From Clostridiales bacterium (GTDB taxonomy: Bacteria > Bacillota > Clostridia > Oscillospirales > Oscillospiraceae): DNA of 11,157 bases. Below are positions 1-7,096 of the stretch, one piece after another. The DNA lies in the NCBI GenBank assembly GCA_003533405.1, contig DQDL01000104.1, positions 13,921-25,077 of the forward strand, given 5' to 3'. The notes beneath the pieces were generated by a model, which saw only the letters and a list, made by a program, of their open reading frames with translations, ran no database searches and was not told where the DNA came from. The translations under genes and the position numbers were made by a program. Positions within the stretch are counted from its first letter, which is position 1. Each line of letters begins with the position of its first letter.

Positions 1-1
1 G

Positions 2-289
2 ATATTTGTCGCCGAGGCGTCGATAATGTCGAGCATTGCGTGCAGCTATTACAGAGCCGGCATAGAGCTTTCGCACCGTTTCACCATAGCCGGCTACAGC
101 AACGATATCATAAAGCGCTTTTTCGTGCCCACGATATGCACCATCGAGCAGCCGCTTGAGCGCATGGGCGAGCTTGCCGTGGAGCGGCTATTAAAGCGCA
201 TCGAGATCGACAAGGCGGGCGAGGAAGAGCCCGTGCGGGAATCGATACTCCTAAGCTGCCTTATAAACATGGAGCAAAAGCTCGATTAA
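2..289 (+). CDS. LacI-family transcriptional regulator, C-terminal part (5' end outside window)
   Basis: The frame is open from the window edge (first full codon at base 2) to a TAA stop, giving about 95 residues of the C-terminal effector-binding lobe. The stretch around TIAGYSNDII followed by TICTIEQPLERMGELAVERLL matches the typical end of LacI/GalR-family regulators, where the last subdomain carries a conserved Q-P-x-x-x-M-G-x-x-A-x-x-x-L pattern. The DNA-binding helix-turn-helix would lie upstream of the window and cannot be seen. The gene lies directly before, and in the same direction as, a catabolic operon whose promoter contains a LacI-type palindrome, so it is the likely specific repressor of that operon, responding to the imported acid or a pathway intermediate. 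The family call is firm; the effector is unknown. Confidence 0.9.
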   Translation: MFVAEASIMSSIACSYYRAGIELSHRFTIAGYSNDIIKRFFVPTICTIEQPLERMGELAVERLLKRIEIDKAGEEEPVRESILLSCLINMEQKLD

Positions 290-305
290 AAACCGAATTT
301 CTCGC

Positions 306-339
306 AGTCCTCCGAACTTTTTGTTCGGAGGACTTTTTT
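306..339 (+). terminator. Rho-independent terminator after the LacI-type regulator
   Basis: A perfect 12-bp stem, AGTCCTCCGAAC (306-317) with GTTCGGAGGACT (323-334), encloses a TTTTT loop and runs directly into a T tract (334-339). It starts 16 bases after the regulator's stop codon. It should separate the regulator's transcript from the downstream operon, so the operon needs its own promoter. Confidence 0.95.
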
Positions 340-427
340 CGTTTTGGCGTTCAAAAAGCAGGCACGATTGTTTCACATGCATAAAAACGGCCATAATAAT
401 TTGTACAACATGCAGATCGCAAAGTTC

Positions 428-457
428 TTGACTTAGTTAACCGGTTAATGGTATCAT
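428..457 (+). promoter_or_regulatory. Predicted sigma-70/SigA promoter of the catabolic operon
   Basis: TTGACT (428-433) and TATCAT (452-457), each one mismatch from consensus, are separated by 18 bases. It is the best promoter match in the 346-587 intergenic stretch. The expected start of transcription is near 464, leaving a leader of about 120 bases before the first gene. The spacer contains the palindromic operator, which fits repression by blocking RNA polymerase. The rest of the stretch (346-427) is AT-rich, with an 8-bp palindrome TTGTACAA at 401-408 of no clear meaning. Confidence 0.7.
437..448 (+). promoter_or_regulatory. LacI-type operator palindrome inside the promoter spacer
   Basis: TTAACCGGTTAA is a perfect 12-bp palindrome with the central CG step typical of LacI-family operators. 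The AACCGGTT core resembles sites of regulators that control sugar-acid genes. It sits between the -35 and -10 boxes, so a bound repressor would exclude polymerase. The adjacent LacI-family gene just upstream is the obvious candidate to bind it. The palindrome is seen directly; its binding partner is inferred. Confidence 0.75.
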
Positions 458-471
458 TAACTTGACCTTAG

Positions 472-494
472 AAATCGGTTTCGTAAATCGGTTA
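472..494 (+). promoter_or_regulatory. Two tandem auxiliary operator-like sites downstream of the promoter
   Basis: AAATCGGTTT (472-481) and AAATCGGTTA (485-494) are repeated with a 13-base period. Each resembles the upstream palindrome, with a perfect AACCGGTT core turned into AATCGGTT. The first lies in a longer, nearly symmetric GAAATCGGTTTC and also has a partial resemblance to a catabolite-responsive (cre) element. They lie just after the predicted transcription start, where a bound protein could act as a roadblock or help a second repressor dimer to bind. Whether the local LacI-type regulator or CcpA binds here cannot be told from the sequence. Confidence 0.5.
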
Positions 495-587
495 CTAAAC
501 TATTCATACAACAAATCCCGCAGAAGATAGATACAAATGCGGTCGATATGTCTAACAGTCGAGAATTTAAGGAAGAGGCAGCTAACT

Positions 588-1277
588 ATGTATGATGTAA
601 TCAAAACCTATGAAAAAGTGCCCCGTGACATCGTTGAGCGCTACTCGAAGCTGGAGGAGAGCGCCTCCATAAACGAGTCTATGCCAAACAAGGACGGCGC
701 ACTTTGCTCGAAGATCCGTGCGATATGGCCGGAACTGAGAGTATGCGGCACGGCGATGACCGTTCAGTGCGGCATCGGCGACAATGTCATGCTGCACAAG
801 GCCATATCCATGGCAGGCCCGGGCGATGTGCTCATGGTCACAAACGGTAGCTTTGACGAAGCCGGCGGACTTTTCGGCGGCATGATGGCCGCCTCGCTCA
901 AGTCCCGAGGTGCAGCCGGACTCGTCATGGAGGGTGCAGTAAGAGACACGGTGCTCATAAAGCAGCTCGGCTTTCCCGTGTTTGCGAGAAATGTCTGCAT
1001 CAAGGCGACGACAAAGCTCTGCCCGGGCAGGATAAACCACCCCATCGTCATCGGCGGCGTGTATGTCAAGCCCGGTGACCTTGTGTTCGGCGACAATGAC
1101 AGCGTCGTAGTCGTGCCCCGTGAGATAGCCGAGCAGGTGCTTGAGGTCGCCGAGGCCCGTGAAAAAAGGGAGGAGGGCTTCCTTGAGCGCATACTGCGCT
1201 GCGAGACCACAACCTTTGAGATGTTCAAGGACAATTACGCAAAGCTCAATCTCAGCGAAGAGCCGGACGAAGAATAA
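588..1277 (+). CDS. RraA-family aldolase/decarboxylase, paralog 1
   Basis: This 229-residue protein belongs to the RraA-like family, which includes 4-hydroxy-4-methyl-2-oxoglutarate aldolase/oxaloacetate decarboxylase and other divalent-metal pyruvate-type aldolases, as well as the RNase E inhibitor RraA. The family core is clear: CGTAMTVQCGIGDN (53-66), the glycine-rich stretch near 86-108, EGAVRD (115-120) with the metal/substrate residues R119-D120, and GDLVFGDNDSVVVVP (163-177). The position that is acidic in characterised HMG aldolases (D-x20-R-D) is Gly98 here. An upstream in-frame ATG at 537 was rejected because 588 has GGAAGAGG (571-578) nine bases before it and begins at a family-like N-terminus. 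It is the first gene of the operon, 12 bases ahead of the dehydratase. The likely role is cleaving the keto-deoxy acid made by the dehydratase, but isomerase or decarboxylase activity is possible. Confidence 0.88.
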   Translation: MYDVIKTYEKVPRDIVERYSKLEESASINESMPNKDGALCSKIRAIWPELRVCGTAMTVQCGIGDNVMLHKAISMAGPGDVLMVTNGSFDEAGGLFGGMMAASLKSRGAAGLVMEGAVRDTVLIKQLGFPVFARNVCIKATTKLCPGRINHPIVIGGVYVKPGDLVFGDNDSVVVVPREIAEQVLEVAEAREKREEGFLERILRCETTTFEMFKDNYAKLNLSEEPDEE

Positions 1278-1289
1278 GGAGAAGCGAAG

Positions 1290-2459
1290 ATGAAGATCAC
1301 GAAAGTAACTCCGTGCCCGTTTTTTGCGGGCCCGAAAAACCTGATGCTCTGCCGTGTCGACACCGACGAGGGCGTGTACGGCTGGGGCGAGGCATATGTC
1401 GTTCAGGGCAAGGAAAAGGCCGTGCAGGTCTACATCGAGGCGATGGCGCCGTACATGGTCGGCCGCAGCCCGTTCGAGATAAAGCACTCGGCAACGGCGA
1501 TGTTTGACGACTTTTCCATCCGCCGCAGCAGCTGCGATTTTTACGCCGCATGGAGTGCGATAGAGATTGCCATGTGGGACATCGTCGGCAAGGTCTGCAA
1601 TCAGCCGGTCTACAATCTGCTCGGCGGCCCGTGCCGTGAGAAGATCCGTGTCTACGCAAACGGCTGGTGGGGCGGCGCACAGAGCGTCGAGGAAACGGCG
1701 CAAAGAGCGCTCGCCGTCAAGCAAATGGGCTTTTCGGCAATGAAATGGGATCCGTTCCGTGGCTATTGGAGAAACTATATCACCAAGGCGCAGGAGGACT
1801 ACGCCGTCGAGTGCGTAAAGGCAGTGCGTGAGGCCGTCGGCCCGGAGGTCGACCTTCTCGTCGAGGTGCACCGCCGCCTGTCGCCCTACCATGCAAAGCA
1901 CTTTACCGAGCGCATACAGGAGTTTGACCCGTTCTGGGTCGAAGAGCCCTGCCTTGCCGATAACATCGACCTTGTTAAGCAGGCGACCGACGGCATCAAA
2001 GCTCCCGTCGTAACCGGTGAAACGCTTTATAACAAGGAGGCGTTCATCCCCGTTTTCGAAAAGCGGGCAGCCGAGATCATTAACCCCGACATCTGCGTGT
2101 GCGGCATCAAGGGCATGAGCGAGATCTCCGCCATGGCAGAGCCGTACAGCGTGCTCATGAGCCCGCATAACTTCAACAGCAACGCAGTCGGCCTTGCGGC
2201 AATGCTGCACCTGTCGGCGTCGATACCCAACTTCCTCATAGGCGAAATGTTCCTGACCGTCGACGAGGCGTCGAGAGACATCGCAGTCGAGCCGTTCGAG
2301 GTCAAAAACGGCTACATCGAGCTTCCCACGAAGCCCGGTCTCGGCATCGATATCGACATGGATAAGCTCGCCGAGCGCCCCTATAAGGTCATCGAGCGCA
2401 AGTTCCCGTTCAAGGGCGCATGCGATTACAGGGACGAGTTCCCCAAGGAAGGCACTTAA
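1290..2459 (+). CDS. Mandelate racemase/muconate lactonizing enzyme family protein, probable acid-sugar dehydratase
   Basis: A 389-residue member of the enolase superfamily. The N-terminal capping domain (about 1-115) precedes a modified TIM barrel. Metal ligands appear to be E192 (in VEVHRR), E218 (WVEEP) and E244 (VTGE); acid/base candidates are H194, two residues after the first ligand, and the D267/H293 pair (NPD, SPHN), with E319 (GE) behind it. K152 lies in MKWDP on strand 2. The E-x-H arrangement and SPHN resemble galactonate and mannonate dehydratases more than racemases or cycloisomerases. Such enzymes dehydrate an aldonate or aldarate to a 2-keto-3-deoxy acid. The first metal ligand is Glu where galactonate dehydratase has Asp. 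Start: AAGGAG (1276-1281) overlaps the preceding stop and lies eight bases upstream. Family membership is firm; substrate unknown, and a lactone cycloisomerase is an alternative. Confidence 0.92.
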   Translation: MKITKVTPCPFFAGPKNLMLCRVDTDEGVYGWGEAYVVQGKEKAVQVYIEAMAPYMVGRSPFEIKHSATAMFDDFSIRRSSCDFYAAWSAIEIAMWDIVGKVCNQPVYNLLGGPCREKIRVYANGWWGGAQSVEETAQRALAVKQMGFSAMKWDPFRGYWRNYITKAQEDYAVECVKAVREAVGPEVDLLVEVHRRLSPYHAKHFTERIQEFDPFWVEEPCLADNIDLVKQATDGIKAPVVTGETLYNKEAFIPVFEKRAAEIINPDICVCGIKGMSEISAMAEPYSVLMSPHNFNSNAVGLAAMLHLSASIPNFLIGEMFLTVDEASRDIAVEPFEVKNGYIELPTKPGLGIDIDMDKLAERPYKVIERKFPFKGACDYRDEFPKEGT

Positions 2460-2517
2460 GCATAAGGAATCAACCACGCAGTGGTGAAAAATACAAAAAA
2501 CGAAGAGAGGATCCATC

Positions 2518-3540
2518 ATGAAAAGATTTGCAGCACTACTTCTTGCACTCGCCATGGTCTTTGCCCTCTGCGCATGCGGCAACGGCGACGGCGAAAAGGG
2601 CAAGGACGATCAGGAAGTCATCAACTGGGACTACCTGTCCATCATCCCCACCTCCAACCCCGCAATGAAGCCCATCGTTGATTTCGTCAACGAGGTCAAG
2701 GAAGCGACGGGCGGCAGATTGGTCATTACCATCCGTGAGCCGGGCGAGCTGCCATTCACCAACAGCGAGTTTGTCAGAGCCATCGGCGAAGGCAGCGCAC
2801 AGATGGGCTGGGGTCTTATGCCCTCCATCGCAGGCGACCTCAACGGCAGCGCAGCTCTGTCCCTCCCGTTCATGATCCAGAACTCCGATGACCTTAAGAA
2901 GGCAATGGACGCTATCGGCGACACCCTTTCCGAGGAACTCGGCGCATACGGCGCAGACACCCTTTTCTACTTCAACATGCCCGCCCAGAATCTTTTCGGC
3001 AGCGGCACTCCGGTCAAGACCTTCTCCGACGCACAGAAGCTGCTCATCCGTGCGACCGGCTCTGAGATGTCGGACTTTATAAACTCCATCGGCGGTGTTC
3101 CCGTCACCATCGACAACTCCGAAGTCCCGACCTCGCTGTCGAGAGGCGTTGTCAACTCCGTCATCACCAGTGCACTCAACTGCTACGGCAACAGCTGGAA
3201 CGAAAACCTCAACTGGGCATACATGTTCAACCTCCAGGCCGACACCGTGCTCACCCTCGTAAACAAGCAGGCTCTGCAGGATCTGCCCGACGATGTTCGT
3301 GCAACCTTGCTTGAGATCTCCGCAAAGTACACCGATCTTTCCATGAAAGCCATTGCCGACGCCGAAAACGATGCCATCGCAAAGCTCAAGGAAGCCGGCA
3401 TGACCTTCACCGATGCCGCTCAGAGCGATGTCGACGCAAAGGTCGCCGAGTACACTGCGTACTGGGATACCTGGGCACAGAGCAGAGGCGGCAACGCCGT
3501 TGACTGCGTCAAGGCCATCCGCACCGCACTCGGCAAGTAA
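2518..3540 (+). CDS. dctP: TRAP transporter substrate-binding lipoprotein, DctP family
   Basis: A 340-residue extracytoplasmic solute receptor. The N-terminus has two basic residues, a hydrophobic stretch and the lipobox LCAC with Cys20 as the likely lipidated residue, so the mature protein is anchored outside the membrane. The body shows DctP hallmarks: an N-terminal alpha/beta lobe, then LLIRATG with R178, the position that usually grips the ligand's carboxylate, and SRGVVNSVIT (208-217). This implies an organic-acid substrate. The ribosome site GAGAGG (2505-2510) is seven bases before ATG. Codon use is biased to C-ending codons more than in its neighbours, suggesting high expression. It is followed by the two membrane subunits after a 107-base gap that holds a stem-loop, fitting the excess of receptor over permease common in such operons. 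Confidence 0.95.
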   Translation: MKRFAALLLALAMVFALCACGNGDGEKGKDDQEVINWDYLSIIPTSNPAMKPIVDFVNEVKEATGGRLVITIREPGELPFTNSEFVRAIGEGSAQMGWGLMPSIAGDLNGSAALSLPFMIQNSDDLKKAMDAIGDTLSEELGAYGADTLFYFNMPAQNLFGSGTPVKTFSDAQKLLIRATGSEMSDFINSIGGVPVTIDNSEVPTSLSRGVVNSVITSALNCYGNSWNENLNWAYMFNLQADTVLTLVNKQALQDLPDDVRATLLEISAKYTDLSMKAIADAENDAIAKLKEAGMTFTDAAQSDVDAKVAEYTAYWDTWAQSRGGNAVDCVKAIRTALGK

Positions 3541-3575
3541 TTAAGCGATAAGTAATGCATAAATAACCCCTTGGT

Positions 3576-3620
3576 ACGGCCGGGTCAGAATTCGTTTTCC
3601 AAACGATTAGATCCGGCTGT
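3576..3620 (+). promoter_or_regulatory. Intercistronic stem-loop between receptor and permease genes
   Basis: ACGGCCGG (3576-3583) pairs with CCGGCTGT (3613-3620) with one G-T wobble; after a mismatched internal section, CGTTT (3593-3597) pairs with AAACG (3601-3605) around a TCC loop. No T tract follows, so it is not a canonical terminator. Its position after the binding-protein gene suggests a 3' stabiliser or partial attenuator that sets a higher level of receptor than of membrane subunits. The structure is seen; the role is inferred. Confidence 0.6.
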
Positions 3621-3647
3621 ATTCACAACGGAATAAAGGAATTAGAC

Positions 3648-4145
3648 ATGAATAATAACGGAAAAATCACGAGCATGCTCGCTAAGATATCCGGCGTGAT
3701 GGGAGCTGCGTGCATACTGATCATGACGGTGCTCATAACGGTCGAGATCATTGCACGCTTTGTGCTGAAATCTTCTACCCTGATCTCGGACGAATACTCC
3801 GGCTACCTGATGGTGTTCATCACCTACTGGGGCGCAGCCGCTGCATTCCATTCGGGAAACTTTGTCCGTGTCGAAGCGATATTCGGCCGCTTTTCCCAAA
3901 AGGTCCAGGATGTCCTCAATAAGATATACGAGGTGCTGTTCCTCGTGTTCAACTCGTATATATGCTTCTACTTCTTCCAGAGTCTCGAGAAGGTATATAC
4001 CCACAACTCGCTTTCCATCTCCATCAGCAGAACTCCGCTTTGGATACCCTACGGCATATGCTGGCTCGGCATAGTCGTATTTGAATTATATCTGATCTCG
4101 GCGTTTATAGACGGGATAAAGGACATAAGGAGGAATAAAAAATGA
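3648..4145 (+). CDS. dctQ: TRAP transporter small permease, DctQ family
   Basis: A 165-residue membrane protein with four hydrophobic segments (about 15-38, 50-67, 89-111, 132-154), the size and layout of DctQ small subunits, including the ARFVLKSS stretch after helix 1 and YWGAAAAFHSGNFVRVE around helix 2, where DctQ proteins carry their best-conserved residues. It pairs with the large permease to form the membrane part of a sodium-driven TRAP importer. AAAGGA (3635-3640) is seven bases before the start. The stop overlaps the start of the next gene by four bases (ATGA), pointing to translational coupling and equal amounts of the two membrane subunits. Confidence 0.93.
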   Translation: MNNNGKITSMLAKISGVMGAACILIMTVLITVEIIARFVLKSSTLISDEYSGYLMVFITYWGAAAAFHSGNFVRVEAIFGRFSQKVQDVLNKIYEVLFLVFNSYICFYFFQSLEKVYTHNSLSISISRTPLWIPYGICWLGIVVFELYLISAFIDGIKDIRRNKK

Positions 4146-5437
4146 CTTGGGTACAGCTTTTGATATTTCTCTTTGTGGTCGGTCTCGGCCTTATCATGGG
4201 CGGCTTCTGGATCGCAGCGGCGCTCGGCCTGACGGGTATCTTCGGCCTGTACATCTCCGGAAACAGCTTTGTCGTGCAGGTCGTGGGCAACATGGTCTGG
4301 AACACGGCAAACAACTTTACGCTGACGGCTATCCCCCTGTTTCTGTTCATGGGTGAGATAATCTTGCACAGCGGCTTGAGTGAACGGTTTTACAAGGGCA
4401 TCGTCAAGTTCCTACGAAAAGTGCCCGGCGGCCTGCTTCACTCAAACATAATCGCCTGTGCGATATTTTCCGCTATCAGCGGCTCATCCGTCGCAACGGC
4501 GGCGGGCATCGGCTCTATCGCAATTCCCGAGATGAAGCGCCTTAAGTACAAAAACGAGTATATATACGGCTCAGTCGCCTCCGGCGGCACGCTCGGCATA
4601 CTCATCCCGCCGAGTATCCCTCTTATCATCTACGGCTCTCTGACCACCACCTCGACAACGAAGCTGTTCATGGCAGCCATCGTCCCGGGCCTCGTGCTCA
4701 TGAGCCTGTACATCGTGTTTCTCATCGTAAACTCCATCATCCATCGCAGCGAGTTTGCCAATGTCGATAACTCCAATGCGGTTAATGTATCGTGGAAGGA
4801 AGCGCTGCTGGGCGTTCTGCCGATGGTCGTTCTGGTGCTCGTCATCCTCGGCAGCATCTACACCGGCATCGCCACCGCCACCGAGGCAGCCGCTCTGGGC
4901 ACTGCGTTTTCCATCGCCATCGGCTTCATCTTCGGCGACCTGAAGATAAAGCGCATCTGGGAGTCCGCCGTAACGGCGCTAAAGACCACGAGCATGATAC
5001 TTTTCATCATGATAGGCGCACAGTTTTTTGCGTATGTCCTGACCAGCACCGGCACGAGCCGTGAGCTCATATCCTGGCTTGTCGGCATCGGCCTTAACAA
5101 GTGGGTGCTGTTCGGCATCGTCTGCGTTATCTACATCATCCTCGGCTGCTTCATGGACGGCAACTCCATGCAGTACCTGACCATCCCCATCCTGTTCCCC
5201 GTGCTTATGGAGTACGGCTTTGACCCGATCTGGTTCGGCATCGTTCTCGTCATCCTCATCGAGATGGGTCAGATAACCCCGCCCATGGGCATGAATCTGT
5301 TCGTAATACGAGGCATAGACAAGACATCGGATCTGACGGAGATAATAAGGGGCGTCATACCGTACCTGTTTATCATGCTCCTGATGATAGTCATCCTCGC
5401 ATTCTTCCCCGACCTTGCCCAGCTGCTGGTGCACTGA
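4142..5437 (+). CDS. dctM: TRAP transporter large permease, DctM family
   Basis: A 431-residue, highly hydrophobic protein with about a dozen membrane segments, the normal DctM length. Conserved blocks are present: NNFTLTAIPLFLFMGE (57-72), SGSSVATAAGIGSIAIPEM (113-131), the PPS helical-hairpin motif (156-158), ATEAAALG (246-253), FMDG (337-340) and TPPMG (379-383), the two-repeat signature of the ion-transporter superfamily. It should move the receptor-delivered acid inward, driven by sodium. AAGGAGG (4127-4133), inside the end of dctQ, serves as its ribosome site. It is followed after 16 bases by the hydrolase gene. Confidence 0.96.
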   Translation: MTWVQLLIFLFVVGLGLIMGGFWIAAALGLTGIFGLYISGNSFVVQVVGNMVWNTANNFTLTAIPLFLFMGEIILHSGLSERFYKGIVKFLRKVPGGLLHSNIIACAIFSAISGSSVATAAGIGSIAIPEMKRLKYKNEYIYGSVASGGTLGILIPPSIPLIIYGSLTTTSTTKLFMAAIVPGLVLMSLYIVFLIVNSIIHRSEFANVDNSNAVNVSWKEALLGVLPMVVLVLVILGSIYTGIATATEAAALGTAFSIAIGFIFGDLKIKRIWESAVTALKTTSMILFIMIGAQFFAYVLTSTGTSRELISWLVGIGLNKWVLFGIVCVIYIILGCFMDGNSMQYLTIPILFPVLMEYGFDPIWFGIVLVILIEMGQITPPMGMNLFVIRGIDKTSDLTEIIRGVIPYLFIMLLMIVILAFFPDLAQLLVH

Positions 5438-5453
5438 TAACGGAGGTACAGCC

Positions 5454-6176
5454 ATGAATTTTAAAATTACCAACTGGGGTCACTCATGCATCCTTTTGTA
5501 GACAAACGACGGCATTAGGCTGCTGTTTGACCCGTATATAACCGGCAACGAGTCCGCTGCCGTCGGTGTTGACGATATCCGTGATATCGACGCCGTCATA
5601 GTCACCCACGGTGCGTTTGACCACATGGGCGATGCTGTCGAGATAGTCAAGAAAACAGGCGCAACGCTCTACTGCGGCCCGGAGGTGCGTGACTATGCGC
5701 TGTTTAACGGCGTGGACGAAAAGCTCGTGCGCATGCTCGTCTGGGGCACCTGCCTTGAGCACAAGGACACGGGCATAACCGTGCGCTCCATCGAGGCAAA
5801 GCACCTTTCCTATTTCAAAATGGGCGACACCAAGATAACCGGCATGCCCATGAGCTATGTCGTCACCCTCAGAGACGGCACAGGCATATTCTTCGCCGGC
5901 GACACCTCGATATTCAGCGACATGAAGCTTTTCGGCAAGCTTTATCCCGTGAAGTACGGCTTCTTCGGCGTTATGGGTCTCGTGGGCTATCCCTACGAGA
6001 TGGACGCAAGGGAGGCTGCGCTTGCGGCAAAGTTCTGGAATGTCGATGTCGCAATTCCCATCCACTACCCCGCAGGCTCGTCTGTTCCCTACGACTTCGA
6101 GGCGGAGCTTGCAAAAATAATGCCGGAGGCAAAGACGCTCATCCTTGCTCCGGGCGACGAGTATGTAGTTGAATAA
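5454..6176 (+). pseudogene. UlaG-like metallo-beta-lactamase-fold hydrolase gene, interrupted by TAG at codon 16
   Basis: The reading frame from ATG 5454 (GGAGG at 5442-5446, seven bases upstream) gives a 240-codon protein of the COG2220/UlaG type: NWGHSCILL, then TAG (5499-5501), then TNDGIRLLFDPYITGN, which continues the family's second strand without a shift. Later motifs are THGAFDH (51-57), H117, FFAGDTS with D150 and IPIHY with H204. Relatives hydrolyse lactones, such as L-ascorbate-6-phosphate, or amides. The next ATG (5625) lies after THGAFDH and has no Shine-Dalgarno, so restarting there would lose metal-binding residues. Only one codon is wrong; GAG or CAG would restore it. A second oddity is that A54 stands where canonical HxHxDH has its second His. 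A recent nonsense mutation, a sequencing error or readthrough are all possible. In context it would open a lactone form of the operon's substrate. Confidence 0.85.
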
Positions 6177-6199
6177 AGAATCAGTAAAGGAGAATGATC

Positions 6200-7075
6200 A
6201 TGACAGTTGCATTTATCGGTCTTGGCGAGGTCGGCTCTAATGTCACCATCGGCCTTGCTCAGAAGGGCGTTTCCGTCAAGGGCTACGACATCAAGTTTGA
6301 AACCGAGGGCAGGGAGGCGTTCAAAAAGTGCGCCGACGCAGGCGTTGTGCTTGCAAACACCCCCGAGGAGCTCGTAGACGGTGCGGATATCATCATTGCG
6401 GTCACCAGCTGCTCCAAGGCACTGGAGACAGCGCAGATGTACAAGCCCTATCTTAAGAAAAATCAGGTCTACTGCGAGTTTAACTCCACCGTTCCCGAGG
6501 CGGTCTTCGAGGTCGAGAAGTATATAGGCGACGCCTGCACCTTCATCGACGGCTGCGTTCTGGTATCCGCCAACATCCACAAGGAAAAGTCACCCTGCTG
6601 CAGCAGCGGTCCTGCCGCCGAGGAGGTCACCAAGATTCTTAACGACCTCGGCATGAACATCAGATACATGGGCGACAAGATCGGTCAGGCGTCTGCGTTC
6701 AAGGTCATAAGAAGCATCTTCACCAAGAGCCTTGAGGCTACCCTCATCGAGACCATGACCTGCGCAAGGTACTACGGCGTTGAGGACGATATCTTCGACT
6801 CCATCGTCACCTTCCTGTCCGACGCTCCGCTGGATGTCACGCTCCCGATGATGATAAAGACCAATGTCGTTCATTCCTACAGGCGTGGTCAGGAGATCGA
6901 GGAGATCGCCCACATGCAGGCCGAGGCGGGACTTGACAACACCATGTCCGCCGCTGCGACCAAGAAAATGTTCTGGCTTGCAAGCCCCGAGTTTAAGGAT
7001 CGCTTCGGCGGCAAGCCTGCCGAGAGCATGAACGCCGTCACCGACGAGCTGCTCAAGTGGCAGGGCAAGAAGTGA
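6200..7075 (+). CDS. NAD(P)-dependent beta-hydroxyacid dehydrogenase with DUF1932-type C-terminal domain
   Basis: A 291-residue protein. The N-terminal Rossmann domain has VAFIGLGEVG (3-12) with the dinucleotide-binding GxGxxG; the aspartate D30 after strand 2 favours NAD over NADP. NST (95-97) fits the substrate-binding loop of 3-hydroxyisobutyrate dehydrogenase relatives. GQASAFKVIRSIFTKSLEA (162-180) carries the catalytic-type Lys168 and the RS-x3-K pattern of the DUF1932 (putative phosphogluconate dehydrogenase C-terminal) domain. Two in-frame ATGs exist, at 6194 and 6200; 6200 is chosen because AAAGGAG (6186-6192) is seven bases before it and only one base before the other. It probably reduces the aldehyde released by the aldolase or oxidises a hydroxyacid. 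The substrate is unknown, with tartronate semialdehyde a plausible guess from context. Confidence 0.9.
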   Translation: MTVAFIGLGEVGSNVTIGLAQKGVSVKGYDIKFETEGREAFKKCADAGVVLANTPEELVDGADIIIAVTSCSKALETAQMYKPYLKKNQVYCEFNSTVPEAVFEVEKYIGDACTFIDGCVLVSANIHKEKSPCCSSGPAAEEVTKILNDLGMNIRYMGDKIGQASAFKVIRSIFTKSLEATLIETMTCARYYGVEDDIFDSIVTFLSDAPLDVTLPMMIKTNVVHSYRRGQEIEEIAHMQAEAGLDNTMSAAATKKMFWLASPEFKDRFGGKPAESMNAVTDELLKWQGKK

Positions 7076-7096
7076 TCGCCTGCGTGAGGTAGCATT

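Noticed and set aside
368..397. Alternative promoter TTGTTT with CATAAT, 18-base spacer.
   Set aside because: Weaker -35 match, and it does not include the operator; the 428-457 promoter explains the layout better. It could still be a minor promoter.
462..467. TTGACC as a second -35 box.
   Set aside because: No acceptable -10 box lies 16-18 bases downstream.
537..587. Upstream ATG (537) as start of aldolase 1, adding 17 residues.
   Set aside because: The added residues do not look like the family, and the strong ribosome site lies inside this segment, properly spaced for ATG 588.
2473..2485. Small inverted repeat ACCAC-GCA-GTGGT between the dehydratase and receptor genes.
   Set aside because: Only five pairs and no T tract; too weak for a terminator and likely chance.
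582..2603. A 673-codon open frame on the minus strand across the aldolase 1 and dehydratase genes.
   Set aside because: It lies antisense to two clearly recognisable enzymes, its translation is rich in Leu, Val, His, Arg and Ala with no family motif, and it is explained by biased codon use in the real genes.
5499..5501. TAG read as pyrrolysine or a genome-wide TAG reassignment.
   Set aside because: No pyrrolysine genes are in view, the hydrolase family does not need this residue, and one TAG is not enough to claim recoding; mutation or error is simpler.
5625..6176. The 183-codon frame from ATG 5625 as an independent gene.
   Set aside because: It has no Shine-Dalgarno and starts in the middle of the metallo-hydrolase fold after its THGAFDH motif; it is the remainder of the gene starting at 5454.
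6194..6199. ATG 6194 as the dehydrogenase start.
   Set aside because: It is only one base from the Shine-Dalgarno; ATG 6200 has normal spacing and gives the usual MTVAFIGLG start of the fold.
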